Below the pieces are notes generated by a model that searched no databases, had not been told where the DNA came from, and worked only from the letters and a program-made list of their open reading frames with translations. 64,000 bases of DNA from NCBI RefSeq assembly GCF_029873635.1, contig NC_080426.1, forward strand, positions 56,762,673 through 56,826,672. The letters run 5' to 3'. Numbering within the stretch: position 1 is the first letter of the stretch; every line of letters begins with the position of its first letter. The stretch comes from Malania oleifera (Eukaryota; Streptophyta; Magnoliopsida; Santalales; Ximeniaceae). Both the position numbers and the translations under genes were made by a program. Positions 56,373-64,000 of this stretch are shown here, one piece after another.

Positions 56373-59165
56373 TGTTGGGAATTAACAAAAAATTCCTGAA
56401 AACTATGAGAAACAAAATAGAGAAAGAATACATGCCAAAAAAAAAATCACACGCACAAGATAGTATTTACGTGATTCGGCAATTTTGCCTACGTCCATGG
56501 AGTTGCAGGGATTTCACTATTATCAGGAAGAAAAATATAGAGAGTGCAGCGGTACAATTCTCTCTCTCTCTCTCTCTCTCTCTCGCTCTTTCGCAAAGTG
56601 TGATCGCTTGACCTAATCACCCAAAAATAATCATTTTATATGTTGCGTACAGGGTTCCGAATGAATTATAAAACAGGCCCAATCCTTCGCTTCATGGGCT
56701 AAGCCTTAAGATAGAAATCTCTTATTAAAGAAAAGTCGGGTCATCATCTAGATCGAATGCAACTAGGCTCCACAAAAGCCCAACAAATATCCCACTTGGA
56801 GACTAGTTCAATCACCAATATCAATCGCAATCCTCCAAATGAACAACCCCTCATCCCTGCAACTCATCCTCCTATCTTCAAGCTAGAAGACCAACTGAAG
56901 TTGCACACAACTTCAGCTTCTCAATAGTGACACCCTTAGTCAACATGTCTGTCAGGTTCTTAGATCCAAAGATCTTCTCAAGTATTACCAACTTATCTTC
57001 AACAAGGTAACAGACAAAGTGGTAATTTGTCTGTATCTGCTTCGACTTTGAATGAAAAACTGAATTTTTAGCAAGAAAAATTGCACTCTGACTATCACTG
57101 TATAGAATGCCCATCTTCTGCTTCTTACCCAATTTGTCTAAGAAACCATGTAGCCAAATCATCTCCTTTCCAGCTTCAGTTGCTACAACATACTTAGCTT
57201 CTATAGTAGACAAAGTAACAATCTTTTGCAGATTTGAAACCCAAGATATAGTTGTATCACCCAGAGTAAATACAAACCTAGTAGTACTCTTTCTACTATC
57301 ATTATCACCAGCAAAATCGGCATCTACATAACCCTACAGTTTCAAACTTGCACATGTGAAGCAAAGACATGTATCTGATGAACCCCTCAGATATTTTAGA
57401 ATCCACTTGACTGCCTCCCAATGCTGCTTTCTTGGCCTACTCATGAATCTGTTCACAACTCCCACTGCATGTGCAATTTCTGGCCTTGTACACACCATAG
57501 CATACATCAAGCTGCCAATAGCTGAGGCATAGGGCACCTTGCTCATATAGTCCCTTTCTTCTTTTGTCTTCGGTGACTGTTCCTTGCTTAGTTTGAAATG
57601 ACTACCCAAGGGTGTGCTCACTGGTTTAGCTTCATTTATGTTGAACCTGCTGAAAATTTTCTTCACATACTCTGATTATGAAAGCTTTAATATACCATTA
57701 GCCCTGTCTCTAATGATTCTCATTGCAAGAATTAGCTTTGTAGCTCCCAAATCCTTCATTGCAAATTGTTTTGACAATTGCTTCTTCAAATTATTAATCT
57801 CCGCAATGCTAGAACATGCAATGAGCATATCATCTACATATAATAGTAAAATGATGTAAGAATTGTCAAAGAACTTAACCTAACAACAGCGATCAGTTTC
57901 ACATCTCTTGAACCCAATTTTATGCATAAAACTATCAAATTTCTTATACCACTCTCTTGGAGCTTGTTTTAGACCATACAAGTTCTTTCTTAGTTTGCAG
58001 ACTAAATTCTTTTGTCCCTGGACAATGAACCCTTCTGGATGAATCATGTAGATGTCTTGCTCCAAGTCACCATGAATGAATGTCGTTTTCACATCTAACT
58101 GCTCAAGATGTATATTTTCTGCAGCCACCATTCCCAATACCAGTCAAATAGTCGACATCTTCACAACTAGAGAAAATATTTCTGTGAAGTCAATGCCCTC
58201 TTTCTGCTGGAACCCTTTGACAACTAATATGGCTTTGTAGTGCTTGCTTCCATCATGTTTGTTCTTTATTTAGTATACCCACTTGTTGTGCAAAGCCTTC
58301 TTCCCTACTGGCAATTCAGTTAGTTCCCATGTCTGATTCCCCAACAAGGAATCCATCTCATCCTTCATGGCTAACTCCCACTTGCTTGAACTTTCATCCT
58401 ATAAGGCTTCATCATAACACTCTGGCTCGCCACCATCAGTTAACAAGAGATAAGTTAGAGCAGGTGAATAACGCTCTGGAAGTCTAATGGTCCTAGAAGA
58501 TCTACGGACCGTAGCTACAGGTGTACTTTGATTTACCTGTGATTCTACATTCTCCTTTTCCTCTTCACCCCTTTCCTGGATAGTACTTTCAGTCAACTCA
58601 TCTAAGTTAACAAACTCAGATTTCTTCTGATCTATCTTTGTGACATCTGACACCACATTTGACCTATCCTTGTACATAGCCCGTTCATTAAATGTGACAT
58701 TTCTACTTCTGATAATTTTTCTGTTTTGTTCATCCCAAAACCGATAGCCAAATTTCTCATCACCATAGCCAATGAAATAACATATTTTAGACTTTGCATC
58801 AACTTTATTATGAGCATCAAAATCAATATGAACATAAGAAACACAACCAACAACTTTTAAGTGAGAAAACTTCACCTCTTTATCGCGCCAAACCTCTTTA
58901 GGAAGTCTAAACTCCATGGAAACTTAAGGTCCTCAATTTATCAAGTAAGCTGCAGTACTAACAGCATCAGCCCAGAAAATTTTTGGTAGTCCAGCATGCA
59001 ACCTCATACTCTAAGCACGCTTATTGCGAGTTCTGTTCATGTGCTCAGCCACTCCCAGGAATGGTCTTTTCCATTCTGATTCTATGTGCAATACAATACT
59101 TTCTGAACCCTCCATCTATGTACTCTATTCCATTGTCTGACCTCAAACACTTTACTTTACTTTAG
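56373..59165 (-). mobile_element. Ty1/copia element, 5'-truncated
   Basis: 3' LTR 56373-56785 (413 bp, TGTTGGGCTTTTG...CCCAACA on the - strand) with polypurine tract AAGTGGGATATT. It is followed inward by RNase H, RT and the C-terminal half of integrase. Sequence identity to copia stops near 59165 inside the integrase core, so gag, protease, half of integrase and the 5' LTR are missing. Its pol is Tork-like and related to, but distinct from, element 3. Confidence 0.9.
56878..59165 (-). pseudogene. Copia pol fragment: integrase C-half, RT, RNase H
   Basis: Integrase: KCLRSDNGIEY near 59140 and AEHMNRT, where a few residues of the usual TPQQN stretch are missing; then FSHLKVVGCVSYVHI and YFIGYGDEKFGYRFWD (58917-58399). 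RT: HLEQLDVKTTFIHGDLEQDI and [12 protein letters not shown] (58137-57880); ILLLYVDDMLIACS near 57860-57820; VSTPLGSHFKL. RNase [28 protein letters not shown] and [15 protein letters not shown] (57213-56878). Several stops are present. Non-functional. Confidence 0.9.
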
Positions 59166-60117
59166 GCATAAGATGAATGTCCAATATATATATATTGGAG
59201 TATAATGTGCATATGTATATGGTTGACGATTAATCGTGCTGATACTATACTAACTTGCTTGGTTCATGGATAGGCTTTTAGCCATTCAAGTTGTATGCAA
59301 ATAAATCTTTTTATTTTTTTCAAGATGAATGACATTTTGATCGACTAAATTCCTTAAAGCACGTTTGACCAATCATGAACTAAGGAAATAGTCTAATCAT
59401 CCTATACCCAACTTAGGCCTAGCCAAGGAGTGATTCTCACCTGACTCTAATTTTTTATCGATGAAATTTAGCCACATTCAAGTTAGTTTTTTTCCCCTAA
59501 TCATCAAAACCTCAACATAAAGATTTAAGCCTATACAATTAACTTGTTTAGGACTCTTGTGATATTTGAAATATTTTTCCTTATCAAGATCACTAGAACA
59601 TTCATCATCAGTGGGCCTTACTTCCTAAGTTGATAAATAGTTCTCAATTTCTTCATGCTTGAGGTTGGAATCCTTCCTCTCCTCAGTGCAGTTAGCCACT
59701 AGAAGGTCCTCATAATTTTCTTCAATGGTGGCTTTTTGTTCTTTTACATGTGATCGACTAATAGAGGTAATGACACGATGGAGATAACCGGTAATGATTT
59801 TAAAGATAAGATGAAATCTTGCATAGAGAATATACGAAAAGACATATTTGATGATACATAGTTCACAATAGAAACATCTATAAGTGGTTTTTTTATTAGT
59901 CAAACTCTTATTTCTTTTCGAAAGCTTTTGAGCGAGTAAAAATGTGGTGCAAATAACTCCAATCAACATTTACTATGTATTAATTAAGTCATGTTGATTA
60001 ATCACCACCTATTATGTTTATTCTCCCAGTAATGTTAAAAAATTAACAATCTTAATGTCGGTTAGTGGTTTAGGCTCATGCACATTCAAATGAGTTTTTA
60101 GATTAAAGAGCTCGATT
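59166..60117. other. Unassigned AT-rich stretch
   Basis: No recognised gene. An open frame of 114 codons on the - strand (59969-59625) has no motif I know and is probably chance or an old transposon remnant. Confidence 0.45.
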
Positions 60118-61690
60118 AAGCTTAATTTGATTATGGTTTGACAGGTGGCTATCATCAGCCTGTTATCTGTGAGCACTGAGAATATTTTGAACAAGAAACT
60201 ATGTATTAAGGATTGCTGACTAAATAATAATTGGAATTCTGATTTAGTACGGGAATTGGTTGGTGCTGATAAAATAAGGGAAATTTTGCAACGGGTGCCG
60301 CAAGTAAAAGTGGGTAGGATATTTTTATCTGGAAGCTTGCCCCGGATGGTAATTTTTCTACAAAAACGGCTTGAGAAGCAGTAAGGAGCAGAAGTGATAA
60401 TTTTTTGTGGAATGATTGGTTTTGGCATTCTTTATTGCCCAGAAGAATCTCAATGTGTTTATTGAGAGCCTGGTTTAGATGATTGGCTGTAGATGATAGA
60501 ATTTATACCAAAGGAATATCGATGGTTTCGACTTGTGATTGCTGCGTTCAGAGAAGTCAGGAAAACATTGATCATATTTTTTCTTTAGGAGAGGTGACTT
60601 CAGAGGTTTGGCATCGGGTTAGTGTGGCTTTGGGGATTCCTTTCCAATGATCTCTTCCTTAGAAAAATAAAATGGCAAATTGGTTCCACTATGCAAAAAA
60701 ATCGACTATTAAAGGTATTTTAATCGGGCTGATTCCATGTTTGATTACGTGGTGCCTCTGGAATCGAAGATGTAAAGTGAGAATGGAAGGAGTTTATCAA
60801 AGTGCAGATTAGATGTGAAAGAGTGTTCGATTCTGGGTTAGTTTTATTACTGAGAGCACCATTTCTTTTCAAAAATTGAAGAAGTCGAACATTAAGATTT
60901 TGAATGAGTTTCAAATTAAGCATCAGAGAGTTTGCGATAGGCCTAGAAAAATTATTTCATGGGTTAAACCTCCAGTAGGGTGGATAAAACTTAATTGTGA
61001 TGAGAGTTGTAGGGGTAATCCGGGTACTTTAGGAGGTGGAGGAATTATTCGGGATTGCCATGACACGGTAAAAGCGGTTTTTTCAAGTTATTTTGGCAAT
61101 GGTACGAATAATAGTGCAGAATTAAAATCAATCAGGGAAGAAATTCGTTTGTGTAAATGTTTGCATTATGTTAATGTGATTATTGAAAGTGACTCGCGAA
61201 TTGTAGTTGATTAGCTTTGGAAAGGTAGATGTACTTTGTGGTATTTTTGAGAATTTTGGGAGAAGCTCGTGGCAGAATTAGAAGGAGTGAATGCCATGGT
61301 GATGCATTGATATAGGGAAGACAATAGTGCTGCTCATTTTCTTGCTAACGAAGGAGAAATGAGAAACAATGTAATCTACGAAGAACAACACCTTTTACCA
61401 TGTTATCTAAAAGGTATCCTTCAGATGGATAGGTGGGGTCTTGTTTCTGTTCGTCATTAGTTCATCTTTAGAGTTTCGTTTGGTGTATTTCGTTTTGTTT
61501 TTGGTTGTTTTTATGTTTTTTTCTCCTTTGTTAGTTATGTTTAATTTTGTTTGTCTTAGTTTGGTTGGTTGGTGTTAACTTGTAATTACGGTATTCTTCC
61601 GCCAAAAGTGAGTGTTTATTAATAAATAAATGGAGGTGCAGCCCTCTTTTACAAAAAAAAAAAAAAAAAAAAGCTTCATTTGATTATCGT
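60118..61690 (+). mobile_element. LINE insertion, 5'-truncated, with RNase H domain, poly(A) and imperfect 20-bp target duplication
   Basis: The body is 60138-61670, ending in a 20-base A run (61653-61672) after GTGCAGCCCTCTTTTAC. Direct repeats AAGCTTAATTTGATTATGGT (60118-60137) and AAGCTTCATTTGATTATCGT (61671-61690) agree at 18 of 20 bases and flank it. 5' truncation, A tail and a variable target duplication are the marks of LINE retroposition. Confidence 0.88.
60300..61460 (+). pseudogene. LINE ORF2 C-terminus: zinc-binding and RNase H domains, broken
   Basis: The + strand shows the plant LINE zinc-reverse-transcriptase domain near 60330-60640 (WNDWFWHSLLPRRISMC, CDCCVQRSQENIDHIFSLGE, VWHRVSVALGIPF). 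Then a clean frame at 60876-61213 carries an RNase H (RVT_3) domain: WIKLNCDESCRGNPGTLGGG (first Asp), NSAELKSIREE (Glu), VIIESDSRIVVD (Asp). The final REDNSAAHFLANEGE (about 61318-61362) lies after a stop and a frame change. Together these resemble the ORF2 end of L1-type plant LINEs with a captured RNase H. The open frames on the opposite strand at 60018-60428 and 60720-60923 are shadows. Confidence 0.82.
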
Positions 61691-63640
61691 ACTCATTGGC
61701 ATGCTTGCATGGAAATGCAACCAACATCTCAATTTAACCTCTTACAATTTGGCATCATTTGGTTGCCAAAAACTATTTATCTTGTTTTTGAAAGAAAAAT
61801 AAATTGATTTTGCACTCACGCTATTTTTTCTTTTTACAAAATAAAATTTTGATGAGACATAGAATTGATCTCTCACTTACAAAAAAATATAAGCTTTGTG
61901 GCATGTGGGCAAAAAATGTTGGCAATGGATGGTTAATAAGAAATTTTTGAAAAATAAATTGCTTTTACAATAATATTCTTATATTTCGTTGGTTGCAAAG
62001 ATTAAGAAATAATTAAATTTAAGAAGAAAGAATGATGAGAAGTTTGGTAAAATTAATTTCTAAGTGTTTAAAACTAAATTCAAATATAATTTTGAAAATA
62101 ATTTTGAATTTTAGCTTGAATCGATCATTGAATACGAATATTGAATTATTTTGATCATCCAAGATCTAAATATGTATTATTTCTCAATTTTAACTTGTGA
62201 ATATTTATTTTATTATGGTATTATGTGTTTTTAACTCTAAGTTTTTCTAATTATTAAATTAATCATGAAATTATATCTGATTACATTTCATTATATCAAT
62301 TTTAAGAATAATGAATAGTTCAATTAACAGCTCGTACTTAACCCATTGATATATCATGGTTTATTTATTTAGGGAACTACTTCAGACAGATCTTAAGTAG
62401 AGATTATTGAGATAAAACAACCTTAGTATTCAATATTTTGAAATGCAATGTATTAATCTTGCATTTGAGAGAACGAATTTCATTTTTTTGAATTTGAATT
62501 TGGATAATATATAGCAGAAAATTATATTAATTTTTTTTTCTAAATTGACACAAATTCAAATTCAAATATCTAAGGAGGCTATTTAGTATCACTTTCAAAA
62601 TTTACGAAACAAAAATTAAAAACTAGAAACAAAAATAAAAAATAAAAAATTAGCCTTATTTGATTAATATTTATAAAATTTAAATAAAGTAAAAAATTAA
62701 ACAAATTCTTTTTTCCTTGAATCAAAGAACAATGTAAGAAATATGATTATAATAATTGGAATACAAAATTATATATATATATATATTTAAAAATACTATA
62801 ATAAAAATTTCCTTGAATCAAATACAATTTAAGAAATATGATTAAAATAATAAAAGTACAAAATAATATAGATTTAAAAAATAGTATAGTAAAAATTAAA
62901 ATTAATGTAATGACTTGAGAATAATATTATTGTCGATGATACTTGAAAAATAGTAAAAATATTTTGTAAGTGATTTTTATTATTTGTTTAAAAATTTTCT
63001 TGTAATTTTATGGACACTTTTATTTTAATTATATTTTAAACTGATATAATATTTTTATTTTATTCTAATAGAAAAGTACATATAAAATGTTTTATATGAT
63101 TTAAAAAAATTACTTCTAGATACTAAATTATTCTAATAATAAGTTGTCAAAACAACTAAAAATAATAAAATTTAATTTTCAGTTTTTTCACAAATAGTTA
63201 TCAACAATAAAAATAGAATATTGATAATATAAATAAATATATTTTGTTGGCCTATTTCTTTACCATGGCAAAAAAATAAAAATTTTGAAAAACAAGATCA
63301 GACGTACAATTATGCTCTAAATACATTAAAATAAACAAAAAGTATATGAGGAATGTACAAATTATAAAAATCAAAACTCCTCACGGGAACCACAAGAATC
63401 CAATTGACAAGCCGGGTCTCCAATTAACCGAATTCTCATGCTCCAGCCCCGCTATGGCTGTAATTTTTTTATTTGAAATTTCTACTCGCAAAATCGTTGG
63501 GATCTCGACTCGACCCGACCCTGACCCTGACCCGAACCCGAGCTGACCCGACATAAACCTATTCATGTGCAGAACAGACAATTAGTTCAATCTAGTTCCA
63601 TCCCAGGACACAGGAGTCACAAAACATTCAGAACAGTAGC
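61691..63640. other. AT-rich intergenic DNA upstream of the last gene
   Basis: Very AT-rich with poly(A/T) and TA repeats to about 63350. A CpG-richer segment (63480-63560) contains CCTGACCC/CCCGA-type short repeats. No gene seen. Confidence 0.6.
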
Positions 63641-63682
63641 CACAGAGAGAGAGAGCGAGAGAGAGAGAGAGGGACGGAGAGA
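63641..63682 (+). promoter_or_regulatory. (GA)n-rich 5' leader
   Basis: A GAGAGA tract with one GCGA interruption ends about 10 bases before the ATG at 63683. GA tracts in plant leaders can bind BPC/GAGA factors (general knowledge); the role here is untested. Confidence 0.5.
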
Positions 63683-63761
63683 ATGCCGGTGATGGAGAAG
63701 CTGAGGATGTTCGTGGCGCAGGAGCCCGTCGTTGCGGCTTCCTGCCTTATCGCTGGTTTCG
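63683..63761 (+). CDS. First coding exon of a small protein resembling plant mitochondrial complex I B9/NDUFA3-like subunit
   Basis: ATG at 63683 opens MPVMEKLRMFVAQEPVVAAS and continues CLIAGF to a GT donor at 63762 (G|GTATGT, phase 1). By recollection this start matches a conserved plant protein of about 65 residues annotated as 'fiber' or complex I NDUFA3-like, with one membrane segment beginning around VVAASCLIAGF. The Arabidopsis counterpart is, as I recall, AT2G46540, very close to the DmX-like AT2G46560. That would make the order of the two host genes here conserved, with transposons filling the gap. The remaining exons lie beyond the window. An intron with a T-rich tract follows. Confidence 0.65.
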
Positions 63762-64000
63762 GTATGTTTTTTTCTGTGTTTGGAAATGAGCCATCGTTGT
63801 GTTGATTTGAGGTGTTTTTTTTTTTCCCTTTCTTTCTCTAGTCTTAGATGCTTTTGCCGAATTAATTTCTATTTTTTTCTATGGATTGGTTGATCGTTGT
63901 GTGCTTATGTCCGAATCAGAAACCCTAGGATCCGTTAATGTAAAGGTGCAATTAGGAATTAGAATGAACTGGTCTTTTGATATGGATTTATGTGCTAGGT

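Noticed and set aside
60018-60428. 136-codon open frame on the - strand
   Set aside because: It is the antisense of the LINE zinc-domain region read on the + strand.
63480-63555. Short CCTGACCC/CCCGAACC repeats resembling interstitial telomere sequence or a promoter satellite
   Set aside because: The unit is not the plant telomere unit CCCTAAA; it looks like a local CpG-rich simple repeat.
1-64000. CRISPR arrays, rRNA or intact tRNA genes
   Set aside because: None seen; the only tRNA-like signals are SINE boxes and retroelement primer sites.

Overview
The window reads as nuclear DNA of a flowering plant, most likely a eudicot. It is AT-rich and intron-rich, with GT-AG introns, LTR retrotransposons whose primer sites match initiator-Met tRNA, plant LINEs, and SINEs resembling the angiosperm Au family. 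No rRNA, tRNA, CRISPR or prokaryotic features were seen. Two host genes are supported, both on the + strand. The first is the 3' part of a DmX/Rabconnectin-3-like (RAVE subunit 1, Rav1-type) gene: 13 exons between 13834 and 25958, about 1,380 residues, ending in a WD40 region. The second is the first coding exon of a small gene at 63683-63761 that resembles the plant complex I B9/NDUFA3-like protein. Everything else is transposable elements, their ruins, or AT-rich sequence without recognisable genes.

Layout. 1-7475: a SIRE-like Ty1/copia element on the - strand, with a 1.85 kb 5' LTR, gag, pol and an extra ORF after pol that runs off the left edge. 7476-10430: two decayed LINE fragments (+), with an Au-like SINE piece at 9471-9603. 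10431-13833: no gene seen, one SINE tail. If the DmX-like gene is intact, all of 1-13833 lies in one very large intron, because about 1,100 N-terminal residues are missing. 13834-25958: DmX-like exons, with repeats and a near-complete SINE in the introns. 28184-35983: a complete but non-autonomous copia-type element with 2.27 kb LTRs, an ATTAA target duplication and a broken gag, and no pol.

36919-40911: a Tork-like copia element with an internal deletion fusing RT to the end of RNase H. 41522-42190 and 44285-45194: TRIM-like mini-LTR elements, the second being an inverted composite. 45302-52131: a decayed chromodomain-bearing Ty3/gypsy element, fused end-to-end with a gag-less copia element (52132-54979). 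56373-59165: a 5'-truncated copia element. 60138-61670: a 5'-truncated LINE with an RNase H domain, a poly(A) tail and a 20-bp imperfect target duplication.

The most unusual observations are: the third ORF of the first copia element, with its shared short repeats; an array of primer-site-like TGGTATC motifs where element 2 should have pol; the strongly uneven LTR divergence in that same element; the in-frame RT/RNase H deletion; and the inverted TRIM composite. All functional statements come from reading motifs by eye; no database search was run.
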